Source: Planctomycetota bacterium (GTDB taxonomy: Bacteria; Planctomycetota; UBA1135; GCA-002686595). Taken from it: DNA of 64,000 nt. The position numbers and the translations under genes were made by a program. This document shows positions 28,350 to 36,926 of the stretch, piece by piece (within the stretch, counting starts at the first letter, position 1; each line of letters opens with the position of its first letter). The stretch is taken from positions 62,001 to 126,000 of the forward strand of contig JAPKBR010000003.1 of the NCBI GenBank assembly GCA_028823345.1, given 5' to 3'. The notes under the pieces are model-generated. The model made no database searches. It saw only the letters and a program-made list of their open reading frames with translations, and was not told the origin of the DNA.

Positions 28350-28732
28350 AGATCGAACCCCCGGAAGAGGATTTCGACCCGGAACAATTCGATGCAGCTG
28401 CACGCGAGACCGCCATCGGTGAGGGCATAGCCCACTTCAACGGGGGCGACTACTATGAAGCCCACGAGTGCTTCGAACGCTGCTGGCTCGCATCCGAAGG
28501 CGAAGGCAGCAACTTTTGGAAAGGCCTCGTGCAGGCATCTATCTGCCTCGATCATTTGAGCCGCAACAATCAGGAGGGGGCGCGCAAACTGCACACGGGC
28601 ATGCGCCGCCTATTGGCTCCCTTCTTCCCTCATCACGAAGGCTTGGACGTGCAACAGTTCTTGTCCGAGATGCAAACCCAACTTCGAGACTCCTCCGCCA
28701 AGGCTCCTGCCCTGCGCCGCATGGAACTGTAA
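28346..28732 (+). CDS. DUF309 family protein
   Basis: The small, mostly helical protein of 128 residues carries the DUF309 hallmark FNGGDYYEAHECFERCW, followed by FWKGLVQASICLDHLSRNN. The family is widespread and of unknown function; the conserved His and Glu in EAHE suggest a metal or substrate site. The start is a TTG that overlaps the upstream stop as TTGA, and no better start lies nearby. It converges with the thioesterase gene. Confidence 0.82.
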   Translation: MKIEPPEEDFDPEQFDAAARETAIGEGIAHFNGGDYYEAHECFERCWLASEGEGSNFWKGLVQASICLDHLSRNNQEGARKLHTGMRRLLAPFFPHHEGLDVQQFLSEMQTQLRDSSAKAPALRRMEL

Positions 28733-28778
28733 TCCGGTGCCGGAGTGCACTTCCGAGGATCCTGTGCCAGGCACGCTC

Positions 28779-29192
28779 TTATTGCTGAGTTGCTTCGAGG
28801 GCGGCGCGGATCTCAGCGGGTAAGGCCTGGGCCGTCAGAGGCCGTTGAGCGAGGCTCACGCAAGCTAGCTCGACCTCGGCCTGGGCAAGCATCGCCTCCT
28901 CGTCCACCCGTCGAATGGTGTAACCAAAAGTGATCGAGGCCGCCCGCAAACGCTGCACCCAAATCGTGACCACCAGGTGATCCTCGTAATGTGCCGCAGC
29001 CCGGTAGCGAATGCTCAAGTTCCTCACGGGCAACCCAATGCCCGCCTTTTCCAGAGCCCCATAGGGATGCCCTAATTCCCGCAGCCACTCCGTTCGCGCC
29101 TCTTCGAGATAGGCCACATAAGCCCCATGGTGCACGACCCCCATCTGATCGGTTTCGCCATAACGGACTCGTACATGATGCTGGTAGACCAT
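28779..29192 (-). CDS. YbgC-type acyl-CoA thioesterase
   Basis: The 137-residue hot-dog-fold protein begins VRVRYGETDQMGVVHHGAYVAYLEEARTEWLRELG. This is the 4HBT/YbgC active-site segment in which the Asp of ETDQMGVVHH is catalytic. Such enzymes hydrolyse short acyl-CoA thioesters. YbgC itself belongs to the tol-pal cluster, but here the gene stands alone between DUF309 and a membrane protein gene, so the substrate is open. Confidence 0.85.
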   Translation of the reverse strand: MVYQHHVRVRYGETDQMGVVHHGAYVAYLEEARTEWLRELGHPYGALEKAGIGLPVRNLSIRYRAAAHYEDHLVVTIWVQRLRAASITFGYTIRRVDEEAMLAQAEVELACVSLAQRPLTAQALPAEIRAALEATQQ

Positions 29193-29389
29193 GGGTGGAC
29201 TTTACGGTGCCTGGTCATGGGGTACCAGCCCATGCCAGATCCCCGCCCCACCGGAAGCGCCCCACCCGGAGATCTAACGGTTCAGCCCGAGCCACGCGGT
29301 GGTCGAGTGCAAGGCGCAGATCCCAGGTTTCACCCTCTCCTCGCTTGCAAGAATAGGTGCCAGGGGGCACCCTATGCTCCTTCCCCACA

Positions 29390-30196
29390 ATGCAAAACAA
29401 AGACTCCCAAGGCGACCCGACGGTCGCCACCCTCCTGACCTGGTTCGTGCCGGGGGCGGGACACCTTTATCTAGGGCGGCCCCTGTTTGCCCTCGTGGCC
29501 TTCCTATTGGTGGAAGGGGTCTACCTGCTCGGACTCTGGCTGACCGATGGTCGCGCCTTCGAGATTCTGCCAGCGGAGATGCGCAGCCAATTCGCCCCAT
29601 TCCTGGCACCGGAATTGGGCAATCTCGGGGCCATGCTCTTCCAGAGCTCACGCTTTGGGTTCGGCACAGGCGCCCCCTCGGTCTGGCCGGACACCATGAA
29701 CTTAGGCATGGCCCTTACGTCGTTCGGCGGCATCCTCAATGTGCTGCTCATGTCCCGGGCACATTTCGACGCCCGTGCCAGCAAGACAGCCCCTGGCTTG
29801 AGGCCCGAAGCCGCGGCCCTTGCCTGTTGGGTGCTCCCTGGTCTGGGTCAGATTTTGCAAGGCCGGCGCCTACGGGGAATCTTGATGTTCGTCCTGCTGG
29901 TGGGAATCTTCGCCATTGGGACAACCATGGGCGAAGGCGCCAACCTCGATCGGGAGCGGCACTATTTCTACTGGGGTGGCCAATTCATGTTGGGAGTGCC
30001 GGCCTTGTTCGCAGAGATGATCCACGGACACGCGCCCCTGGACCATGAGGTGCCCTACCACGATTTGGCAGTGGTGATGGGCTGCGTCGCGGGTCTCTTG
30101 AATGTGCTGGTCATGGTCGATGCCTATGGGTGGAGCGAATCCTTGCGCATTGGCCGAAATCCCAGGCATGGCTTGACCGCGGAGGGCACCCCATGA
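29390..30196 (+). CDS. Multi-spanning membrane protein (DUF6677-like)
   Basis: The 268-residue product has about six hydrophobic segments. Two similar motifs stand out: LLTWFVPGAGHLYLGRPLFALVAFL near the N-terminus and LACWVLPGLGQILQGRRLRGILMFV in the middle. This P-G-x-G-x-x-x-x-G-R pattern is typical of TM2-like or DUF6677 proteins in planctomycetes. The function is unknown. The start at the ATG at 29390 is preferred over the GTG at 29357. It overlaps the next small gene as ATGA. Confidence 0.7.
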   Translation: MQNKDSQGDPTVATLLTWFVPGAGHLYLGRPLFALVAFLLVEGVYLLGLWLTDGRAFEILPAEMRSQFAPFLAPELGNLGAMLFQSSRFGFGTGAPSVWPDTMNLGMALTSFGGILNVLLMSRAHFDARASKTAPGLRPEAAALACWVLPGLGQILQGRRLRGILMFVLLVGIFAIGTTMGEGANLDRERHYFYWGGQFMLGVPALFAEMIHGHAPLDHEVPYHDLAVVMGCVAGLLNVLVMVDAYGWSESLRIGRNPRHGLTAEGTP

Positions 30197-30390
30197 AAGA
30201 CATCTGGCTGCATCTGTTCTTGTTCCTACTGGCAAGCACCGCCATCGTCGGAGTCACCACCATGTTGGCGGAACCCAATGATGCGATAGCGCGACTGGTC
30301 TTTCCCCGCCGCTGGCTGAAGTTCGTACTGACCAGCGGCGCAGTGGCGTTGATGATGATCCTGCTGGGATATACCCTGGCATCGATCTAG
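30193..30390 (+). CDS. Small two-helix membrane protein
   Basis: The ATG at 30193 overlaps the previous stop as ATGA, giving 65 residues with two hydrophobic helices (MKDIWLHLFLFLLASTAIVG and LTSGAVALMMILLGYTLASI) and a basic loop, FPRRWLKF, between them. The track start at 30130 lies inside the upstream gene. I do not recognise the family. Translational coupling suggests that it works with the upstream membrane protein. Confidence 0.6.
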   Translation: MKDIWLHLFLFLLASTAIVGVTTMLAEPNDAIARLVFPRRWLKFVLTSGAVALMMILLGYTLASI

Positions 30391-30395
30391 GGCTT

Positions 30396-31310
30396 TCAAG
30401 ATTCCTCACGTGCGCTGATCCAGAGCCCACCCGGAATGCGCTTGACGCGACCATCGAGTTCCAAGTCCACCAAGCGAGCTGAAGTCTCCAAAAGGGGCTG
30501 ATTCACCCGAAAACAAAGGTTCTCTGCGCTGATGGCGTCTCCCTCAAGGGCGCGTAGAATCGGATCCGCGTCCCCCACATGCTCGCCCCAATCACCCCCC
30601 GCAGGTCGCCCGCCCCGCATGGATTCCAGGTCCGTCAACAATTGACCGGGTGATCCCACTGCATTCGCCCCCTCACGTAACAGACGTAAGGCCCCGAGTC
30701 CCAGAGGATGGTCCACGGCCTGGGGTAGGACGAACACCGCCCGCCCCAGATCCGCCGCCCAACGTGCGGTGATCAACGATCCCGAACGGTGGGCCGCTTC
30801 GATCACCAAGGTCGCATCGCACAGAGCAGCGATGATTCTGTTGCGCATTGGAAAGTGATGGCGTCGAGGCGAGACCCCAGGTTCAAATTCGCTGAGCAGC
30901 AGTCCGTGTTGGGTCATGCGTTCGGTGAGGTCTCCCGTGGGCCAGGGCTGATCTACGCCACAACCGAGTACGCCAATGGTGGTGCCACCTTCGTCCAAGA
31001 CTGCTTGATGCGCGATGCCATCGACGCCCCGCGCGAGCCCACTGACCACAACACATCCCGCGCGGGCGAGAGCCCCCGCGAAACGCAGGGCTTGGTTGCG
31101 CCCATAGGCCGTGGGCGAGCGTGACCCCACCACCGCAATCCGCGGTCCTGCTTGCAGGATCTCCTTTCGACCACGGGTCCAAAAAGTTCGAACCGCCGGG
31201 TCCAACCCCAACAGTCCTTCCAATGGAGCGCCCCAGTCATTCCGCGGGCGCTCGTGTCGTTGAATGCTCTGCACAAAAGCACAGACGCACGGGGAGCGCG
31301 GTGGTTTCAC
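30396..31310 (-). CDS. dprA: DNA processing protein DprA/Smf
   Basis: DprA binds single-stranded DNA and loads RecA during natural transformation. The Rossmann-like core is clear: IAVVGSRSPTAYGRNQALRFAG, VVSGLARGVDGIAHQAVLDEGG, TIGVLGCGVDQPWP, LLSEFEPGVSPRRHHFPMRNRIIAALCD and IEAAHRSGSLITARWA. A short C-terminal winged-helix-like part follows. The N-terminal SAM-like domain seen in many DprA proteins is missing. The start is a GTG and the total is 304 residues. It converges with the small membrane protein gene only five bases away. Confidence 0.92.
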   Translation of the reverse strand: MKPPRSPCVCAFVQSIQRHERPRNDWGAPLEGLLGLDPAVRTFWTRGRKEILQAGPRIAVVGSRSPTAYGRNQALRFAGALARAGCVVVSGLARGVDGIAHQAVLDEGGTTIGVLGCGVDQPWPTGDLTERMTQHGLLLSEFEPGVSPRRHHFPMRNRIIAALCDATLVIEAAHRSGSLITARWAADLGRAVFVLPQAVDHPLGLGALRLLREGANAVGSPGQLLTDLESMRGGRPAGGDWGEHVGDADPILRALEGDAISAENLCFRVNQPLLETSARLVDLELDGRVKRIPGGLWISAREES

Positions 31311-31363
31311 TCCGAATTTGCGAGAGGGCTCCTGGCCTGCCCCGGTGGAGCACGAAGGCGGTC

Positions 31364-31594
31364 CTAGGCAGAGGGCTTGCTCGACTTCTCGCTTTTCACA
31401 AGCGACAATTCAGGAGCAGGCAGTTGCGGCGCGGGCTCGGACCAAACCGCGTGGAAAATGCCTGGCTGGGCATCTAGGACTCGGTCGGCACAGGCCCTGC
31501 ACGTGGTGCCATCAGGCAGCAAATTGAGGACCGGGGGCTGGCCGGTACTCTGGGCGCAGGTCATGCAAATGGTCTCAGGTTGGGATGTTCTCAC
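31364..31594 (-). CDS. Small zinc ribbon protein upstream of dprA
   Basis: The 76-residue frame has two CxxC pairs (ICMTC at 9-13 and TCRACADRVLDA at about 31-42), as in a zinc ribbon, and a Ser/Lys/Pro-rich tail. A purine-rich stretch GAGAGGGG directly precedes the GTG start. It lies 53 bases upstream of dprA on the same strand. No known family is recognised; it may be a small adaptor. Confidence 0.5.
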   Translation of the reverse strand: MRTSQPETICMTCAQSTGQPPVLNLLPDGTTCRACADRVLDAQPGIFHAVWSEPAPQLPAPELSLVKSEKSSKPSA

Positions 31595-31730
31595 CCCCTC
31601 TCTTTCGACCCAGGAACCCCTATTCCTTGAGGGCTGCCCCCCATTGGCCCGGGTCTGACACTCCCAGGTACCCCCAAAGCCTGAATCCAGATCTAAAAAC
31701 CCTTCATATTAGGTTGGGTTTTCCCTGATT

Positions 31731-31771
31731 TATACCCCTCAGGCCCCTCTGTGACCTATCGTATGGGTATA
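31731..31771. promoter_or_regulatory. Inverted repeat upstream of the isc operon, candidate operator
   Basis: TATACCC at 31731-31737 is matched by GGGTATA at 31765-31771, an exact 7-bp inverted repeat with a 27-base spacer. It lies 115-155 bases before the iscR-like gene, in an otherwise gene-free 292-base gap. A TAATAAA box near 31831 could be a -10. Autoregulation by the Rrf2 protein is plausible, but the repeat does not match a known IscR consensus well. Confidence 0.3.
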
Positions 31772-31886
31772 GGGCACTGATTTGAAGCACATTGATCAGC
31801 GGCCCCCAGCCCCCTCAACTCAATCCGTACTAATAAAGTGCCGATAGACCCAGGGGTCCCCAAACCACCATCCATCTCATCGAGCC

Positions 31887-32375
31887 ATGCTCAAACTCAC
31901 AAAGCGCACTGAATACGGGCTGATTGCCCTAACCCACCTGGCTCAAATGCCCGGTGAGGTCGTGCCCGCTCGTGAGATTGGAGACAGCTTCCCCATCCCC
32001 CGCCGTCTCTTGGCTGAGGTGCTCAAGGACCTTTGTCGCGTCAACCTGATCGACTCGACCCGCGGAGCCCATGGGGGCTATGCCCTCTCGCGTTCGGCGA
32101 AGGAAATATCCCTGGCAGAAATTGTCAGTGCCCTAGAGGGCGCCCCCACCGTGAGCGGTTGCGGCGATGGAGATCTCTTGGCCGGCGAAACCCCCTGCGA
32201 GGTGCGACCGATTTGTCCAATCCGCTCCCCCCTTGAACGCATCAGGGAAAGGATCTGGCAGATCATGCTGACCACTAGCCTGGCCACTCTAGCACAGCCC
32301 AACGAACCCCCTGTTTCCATAGTCAATCACCTGCAGACCAATCACAATCTGCAAGCCAACGAACAACAATCATGA
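31887..32375 (+). CDS. iscR: Rrf2-family regulator, IscR-like
   Basis: The 162-residue winged-helix protein starts [20 protein letters not shown] and has [13 protein letters not shown], the Rrf2 DNA-binding wing. Three cysteines (C92, C104 and C110 in [22 protein letters not shown]) could bind a 2Fe-2S cluster, as in IscR, although the spacing of 11 and 5 differs from the enterobacterial 5 and 5. In the family it senses Fe-S status and represses the isc operon. It is the first gene of the operon and overlaps iscS as ATGA. Confidence 0.85.
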   Translation: MLKLTKRTEYGLIALTHLAQMPGEVVPAREIGDSFPIPRRLLAEVLKDLCRVNLIDSTRGAHGGYALSRSAKEISLAEIVSALEGAPTVSGCGDGDLLAGETPCEVRPICPIRSPLERIRERIWQIMLTTSLATLAQPNEPPVSIVNHLQTNHNLQANEQQS

Positions 32376-33586
32376 ACACCCCCGTCTACCTCGACTTCCA
32401 AGCCACCACCCCCGTGGACCCGCGGGTCCTAGAGGCGATTTTGCCGTACTTCACTGAAGTCTTCGGCAACGCCGCCAGCCGCAACCACCCCTTTGGGTGG
32501 GATGCGGAAAAGGCGGTGGACAATGCGCGCGCTCAGTGCGCAGCCTTGATCGGCGCCCACGAAAAGGAAATCGTCTTCACCTCCGGCTCCACCGAAGCGA
32601 TCAACTTGGCCCTCAAGGGTGTCGCTGAGATGTACGGCTCGAAGGGCAAGCACATCATCACCAGCATGTCCGAGCACAAGGCCGTCTTGGATGTGGCCAA
32701 GCACTTGGAAAAGGAAGGTTTTGAAGTCACCTACCTCACCCCGGACAAATTGGGCCGTCACAGCGTTGAACAGATCGAAGCCGCCATGCGCGATGACACG
32801 ATTCTGGTGGCGATCATGTGGGCCAACAACGAAATTGGCACGATCCAATCCATTGCTGAAATCGGCAAACTCTGCAAAGAGCGCAAAGTGCTCTTTATGT
32901 GCGATGGCACCCAAGCTGCCGGGAAGATCCCCGTCAACGTGGACGAAGCCGGCGTGGACTTGATGTGCGCCTCGGGGCACAAGATGTACGGACCTAAGGG
33001 CGTAGGCTTCCTCTACGTGCGCCGCAAGAATCCGCGGGTGCGCCTGGTGGCCCAAATGGACGGTGGCGGTCACGAGCGCGGCATGCGTTCGGGCACCTTG
33101 AACGTCCCGGGAATTGTGGGCCTTGGGGCTGCGGCCGATGTTGCGCTCAAGGACCTAGAGAAGGACGCTAAGCACTCGCTTCAGTTGCGTGAACGCTTCG
33201 AAGCGCGCGTCTTCAAAGCCCTCGATCAGGTCTTCATCAACGGCGACAAAGACAACCGCCTGCCCGGTTGCTCGAACCTTTCGTTTGCCTACGTGGAGGG
33301 CGAGAGCCTGATCATGGGCATTCCTGAATTGGCGGTTTCCTCAGGCTCCGCCTGCACCTCCGCCAGCCTCGAACCTAGCCACGTGCTGCAAAGCATGGGC
33401 GTGGGTGACGAATTGGCCCACTCCTCAATCCGCTTCGGTTTCGGCCGCTTGACCACGGAAGAGGAAACGGATTACGCCGCCGACCAAATCATCCGCGCAG
33501 TGATCAAGCTGCGCGAACTTTCACCCCTTTACGAGATGGCCCTAGAGGGCATCGATTTAAGTCAAGTTAACTGGACGGGCCACTAG
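32372..33586 (+). CDS. iscS: Cysteine desulfurase IscS
   Basis: The PLP enzyme takes sulfur from cysteine and passes it as persulfide to IscU. The 404-residue protein has the N-terminal [31 protein letters not shown], the PLP lysine in [14 protein letters not shown], and the mobile catalytic loop [17 protein letters not shown] (Cys near 328), which is typical of the class I IscS type. The C-terminus [19 protein letters not shown] also matches IscS proteins. It is coupled to iscR by ATGA and followed by iscU after 20 bases. Confidence 0.96.
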   Translation: MNTPVYLDFQATTPVDPRVLEAILPYFTEVFGNAASRNHPFGWDAEKAVDNARAQCAALIGAHEKEIVFTSGSTEAINLALKGVAEMYGSKGKHIITSMSEHKAVLDVAKHLEKEGFEVTYLTPDKLGRHSVEQIEAAMRDDTILVAIMWANNEIGTIQSIAEIGKLCKERKVLFMCDGTQAAGKIPVNVDEAGVDLMCASGHKMYGPKGVGFLYVRRKNPRVRLVAQMDGGGHERGMRSGTLNVPGIVGLGAAADVALKDLEKDAKHSLQLRERFEARVFKALDQVFINGDKDNRLPGCSNLSFAYVEGESLIMGIPELAVSSGSACTSASLEPSHVLQSMGVGDELAHSSIRFGFGRLTTEEETDYAADQIIRAVIKLRELSPLYEMALEGIDLSQVNWTGH

Positions 33587-33606
33587 GCCCTATTGGAAAT
33601 CAAATT

Positions 33607-33996
33607 ATGGCATACAGCGACAAGGTCCTCGACCACTACAACAACCCGCGCAACGTGGGCTCATTGGATAAAACCAGCAAAGCCGTGGGCACCGGCATCG
33701 TCGGCGCTCCCGAGTGCGGCGATGTGATGAAGCTTCAAATCGAAGTGGACGGCGATCGCATTGTGGATGCGAAGTTCAAAACGTTCGGTTGCGGATCGGC
33801 AATCGCCTCTTCGTCCCTAGCCACCGAGTGGCTGCGGGGCAAAACCCTGCAAGAGGCCACCGCCATCACCAACACGGAAATCGTGCAAGAGCTCAGCCTG
33901 CCCCCGGTCAAGATCCACTGTTCGGTGCTAGCCGAGGATGCGATCAAGGCTGCGGTTTCGGACTTCAAGCGCAAGCACGAAGGGGAGGACGCCTGA
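33607..33996 (+). CDS. iscU: Fe-S cluster scaffold IscU
   Basis: This is the scaffold on which the cluster is built. The 129-residue protein has the three conserved cysteines at C37 (GAPECGDVMKLQI), C62 (TFGCGSAIASSS) and C105 (KIHCSVLAEDAIK). The LPPVK sequence (98-102), recognised by the chaperone HscA, is intact, and hscA is downstream. Asp39 in ECGD is also conserved. The standard start is the ATG after an AT-rich leader. Confidence 0.97.
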   Translation: MAYSDKVLDHYNNPRNVGSLDKTSKAVGTGIVGAPECGDVMKLQIEVDGDRIVDAKFKTFGCGSAIASSSLATEWLRGKTLQEATAITNTEIVQELSLPPVKIHCSVLAEDAIKAAVSDFKRKHEGEDA

Positions 33997-33997
33997 T

Positions 33998-34327
33998 ATG
34001 GCTATCTCCCTTTCAGAACGCGCCGTCAAGGAAGTCGAGCGAATCGTTACCGATCAGTCTCTGCCCGAAGAAACCGGCCTGCGGGTTGGAGTCAAGGGCG
34101 GCGGTTGTTCTGGATTTTCCTACACCCTGGGCTTTGACGATCAAAAACGCGCCACGGACCAGATCTCGGTATTCGCCGGAGTGCGCATCCTCTGCGATCC
34201 GAAATCGTTCCTGTACCTGAACGGCACCATGATCGACTTTGAAGAGAGCCTGATGGGCCGCGGCTTCAAATTCACCAACCCCAACGCCAGCAAGAGCTGC
34301 GGCTGTGGCGAAAGTTTCAGCGTCTAG
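33998..34327 (+). CDS. iscA: Fe-S assembly protein IscA
   Basis: This A-type carrier of 109 residues has KGGGCSGFSYTLGF with C37 and the C-terminal SCGCGESFSV with C101 and C103, the three cluster ligands. The ATG at 33998 lies one base after the iscU stop; the 20 extra track residues read through iscU and are dropped. It is in the normal isc order, between iscU and hscB. Confidence 0.94.
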   Translation: MAISLSERAVKEVERIVTDQSLPEETGLRVGVKGGGCSGFSYTLGFDDQKRATDQISVFAGVRILCDPKSFLYLNGTMIDFEESLMGRGFKFTNPNASKSCGCGESFSV

Positions 34328-34340
34328 AACCATTCTTCCC

Positions 34341-34997
34341 GTGGACACCGGCCTCCACTCCTGCCCCCACTGTGACGCCGAGCTGTGGAGCCCCCTCGCT
34401 TGTGAAGAGTGCGGGGCGCTGCTCGAATCCAGTGACCATGGCACGCCCTTTGTAGTCTTTGGCCTCGAGCGCGCTTGGGACATCGACCGCAAGGATCTGC
34501 GGCGACGGCTCTTGCGCCTGCAACGCCTGGTGCACCCGGACCACGCCGGGGCTACGGACCAGGCCCAGGAGGCAGCGGCCACCTTGAATCACGCCCACGA
34601 GGTCTTGGCGGATCCGTCCCTACGAGCAAACCTATTGCTGCGCTTGCTCGGCGGCCCGGACGAATCCACCGAACGCAAGATGCCCCAGGATTTCCTCATG
34701 GAAGTTCTCGAATGGAACGAAACCCTGGATGAAATTACCGAGGACCAGGGTTCCGAGCCGGCCTCGCGAGAAGCGCGCCTGATCCACCTGCAAGACGAGT
34801 TGCTCCAACGCAGGGAAGACCTACTGGTCGAAGTGGGCGCCGCACTCATGCCGCTCCCCGAACCCAAGTCCGAATCCCTCGCCCTTCTGCGCCGCCGCCT
34901 GAATGCCGCGCGCTACCTCGCTCGTACACTTTGGCGCATCCGCGAAATGCGCCTCACCGAACAGGGCCTTTCCGGCGCCACGAAACCTCCCCTTTGA
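34341..34997 (+). CDS. hscB: J-domain co-chaperone HscB with N-terminal zinc ribbon
   Basis: HscB delivers IscU to HscA and stimulates its ATPase. With the GTG at 34341 as start, the protein has 218 residues. The track GTG at 34305, inside iscA, is the alternative. An N-terminal four-cysteine module, SCPHC (C8, C11) and ACEEC (C21, C24) followed by GALLES, precedes the J-domain, which has RLQRLVHPDHAG with HPD at 65-67. The C-terminal IscU-binding helices include MPQDFLMEVLEWNETLDEI. Enterobacterial HscB has no such zinc ribbon; eukaryotic HSC20 does. The gene is in isc order before hscA. Confidence 0.9.
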   Translation: MDTGLHSCPHCDAELWSPLACEECGALLESSDHGTPFVVFGLERAWDIDRKDLRRRLLRLQRLVHPDHAGATDQAQEAAATLNHAHEVLADPSLRANLLLRLLGGPDESTERKMPQDFLMEVLEWNETLDEITEDQGSEPASREARLIHLQDELLQRREDLLVEVGAALMPLPEPKSESLALLRRRLNAARYLARTLWRIREMRLTEQGLSGATKPPL

Positions 34998-35033
34998 TCT
35001 CCCCCCACCACCCCCCAACCAAAAAACAACACC

Positions 35034-36899
35034 GTGGGTTACATTGAACTCGACGTCGTAAACAACGACGCGCCGCGCGTGGTAATAGGCATTGACCTTG
35101 GAACCACCAATTCCCTCGCCGCCATCTGGGAAGACACAGGGCCACGCGTCCTGACTCCCGACGGTATGAGCGCTTCAATTCCAAGCGTGGTGCATGTGCC
35201 CGCGGAAGGCAACCCGGTGGTGGGAACAGACGCAAAGGCCCAGGCCATGGTCGATCCCGAGCACACGGTTTTCTCCGTCAAGCGCATGATGGGGCGCGGA
35301 GTCGAGGACCTCGACTTGGCCAACAATCCCCTGCCCTATAAGGTGCTGGAGGATGACAGAAAGCTCGCCATGGTCGAGCTGCACGGAAAGCGCATGACGC
35401 CCCAAGAGCTCTCCGCTTGGATCTTGGTGGGAGTCCTTGAACACGCTCGCAAGGCCACGGGATCCGAAGTGGCCGCCGCGGTGATCACCGTCCCCGCTTA
35501 CTTTGATGACGCACAACGCCAAGCCACCCGGGACGCGGCTCGCATCGCTGGCTTGGAAGTCCTGCGCATCGTCAACGAGCCCACCGCCGCCAGCCTGGCC
35601 TATGGGTTAGGCCGAACCGACGCCCAAACCGTCGCGGTCTTTGACCTGGGCGGCGGGACCTTTGATGTTTCCCTGCTTTCCATCGAGGAGGGCGTGTTCC
35701 AAGTGCTGGCCACCAACGGCGACACTCGCCTCGGGGGTGACGACTTTGACCAAGCCCTGGTGCAACTGGCCCGTGAAGATCTGGCGAACGATGTTTCCCC
35801 TGAACTCTTCAACGACCCGGCCTTCCTGCAAGCTGCGCGCCTGTCCGCAGAAAAGTGCAAGCAAGCCCTGAGTTCCGATCCCGAAGCCGAGTTGCACTTG
35901 GCCCTGCCGGACCTGAACATCAACTACCGCCGGCGCATCACGCGCCCGGAATTCGAAGCCCTCATCGAACCCCTGGTGCAGCGCACCCTCCAGTCCTGCC
36001 GCCGCGCCCTCAGCGATGCGGAACTCACCACCGACCAAATCGACGAAGTGGTGCTTGTGGGCGGATCCACCCGCGTGCCCCTCGTGCGCGCCCAAGTGGA
36101 AGCCTTCTTCGGTCGCGCCCCCCACACCGCCCTGAACCCCGACCACGTGGTGGCCCTCGGCGCAGCGGTCCAAGCGCATGTGCTCACTGGCGGCACGCGA
36201 GACGTTCTACTGATGGATGTCACGCCCCTTTCCCTCGGCATCGAGACCATGGGAGGCGCTGTGTCTAAGATGATCGAGCGCAACTCGACCATCCCCTGCA
36301 GCCACAAGGAAGGTTTCTCCACCTACGCCGAAGGCCAAACGGGCATCGACTTCCACGTGATCCAAGGCGAGCGCGAACTAGCCGCCGACTGCCGCTCCCT
36401 CGGACGCTTCAGTCTCAAGGACATCCCCCCCATGCCCGCTGGTATGGCCCGAGTCGGCGTGCGCTTTGCCCTCGATGCCGACGGCGTGCTCACGGTCAGC
36501 GCCAAGGAGGAATCCACCGGCGCCAGTGCCTCCATCGAAATCGCACCCATGCACGGCCTAACCGACAACGAAGTCGAAACCATGCTGGACGCGGGATTCG
36601 CAAATGCCCAAGAGGACTTCGACAACCGTCGCGTCGTCGACCTGCAAACCGAGATCGGCACCATGCTGACCGCCATCGACCGCAGCAACGAAGCCGCTCA
36701 AACGGGCCTCGACCGAGAGTCGCTTCTCGACCTCACCGAAGCAGTCGAAGCTGCGAAGAAAGCCCAGACCACCCACGACCTGCCCCAAATCCAGTCCGCC
36801 CGCGACCGGCTTGAGCAGGCATCCCTACCCCTGGCCACGATTTTAATGGACGGAGTAGTGAAGGGTGCAATTACGGGGAAGAGAGTGGACGAGCTATGA
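35034..36899 (+). CDS. hscA: Hsp70-type chaperone HscA
   Basis: The specialised Hsp70 of the Isc system uses ATP to release the cluster from IscU. The 621-residue protein has VVIGIDLGTTNSLAAIW, the phosphate and adenosine motifs AVFDLGGGTFDVSLL and DEVVLVGGSTRVP, NEPTAASLAYGLG, and the substrate domain with PLSLGIETMGG and DFHVIQGERELAADCRSLG. Its length and IGTM-type lid match HscA more than DnaK. The start is a GTG in an A-rich leader 36 bases after hscB; a later ATG would cut into the nucleotide-binding domain. Confidence 0.95.
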   Translation: MGYIELDVVNNDAPRVVIGIDLGTTNSLAAIWEDTGPRVLTPDGMSASIPSVVHVPAEGNPVVGTDAKAQAMVDPEHTVFSVKRMMGRGVEDLDLANNPLPYKVLEDDRKLAMVELHGKRMTPQELSAWILVGVLEHARKATGSEVAAAVITVPAYFDDAQRQATRDAARIAGLEVLRIVNEPTAASLAYGLGRTDAQTVAVFDLGGGTFDVSLLSIEEGVFQVLATNGDTRLGGDDFDQALVQLAREDLANDVSPELFNDPAFLQAARLSAEKCKQALSSDPEAELHLALPDLNINYRRRITRPEFEALIEPLVQRTLQSCRRALSDAELTTDQIDEVVLVGGSTRVPLVRAQVEAFFGRAPHTALNPDHVVALGAAVQAHVLTGGTRDVLLMDVTPLSLGIETMGGAVSKMIERNSTIPCSHKEGFSTYAEGQTGIDFHVIQGERELAADCRSLGRFSLKDIPPMPAGMARVGVRFALDADGVLTVSAKEESTGASASIEIAPMHGLTDNEVETMLDAGFANAQEDFDNRRVVDLQTEIGTMLTAIDRSNEAAQTGLDRESLLDLTEAVEAAKKAQTTHDLPQIQSARDRLEQASLPLATILMDGVVKGAITGKRVDEL

Positions 36900-36902
36900 G
36901 CG

Positions 36903-36926
36903 TGGGCGGTCCATGAGTACCGCCCA
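36903..36926. terminator. Hairpin directly after hscA
   Basis: TGGGCGGT, loop CCATGAGT and ACCGCCCA form an exact 8-bp stem starting three bases after the hscA stop. It could end or attenuate the isc message, although no U-run follows. The loop contains the ATG of the small frame listed next, so a translational role is the alternative. Confidence 0.45.
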
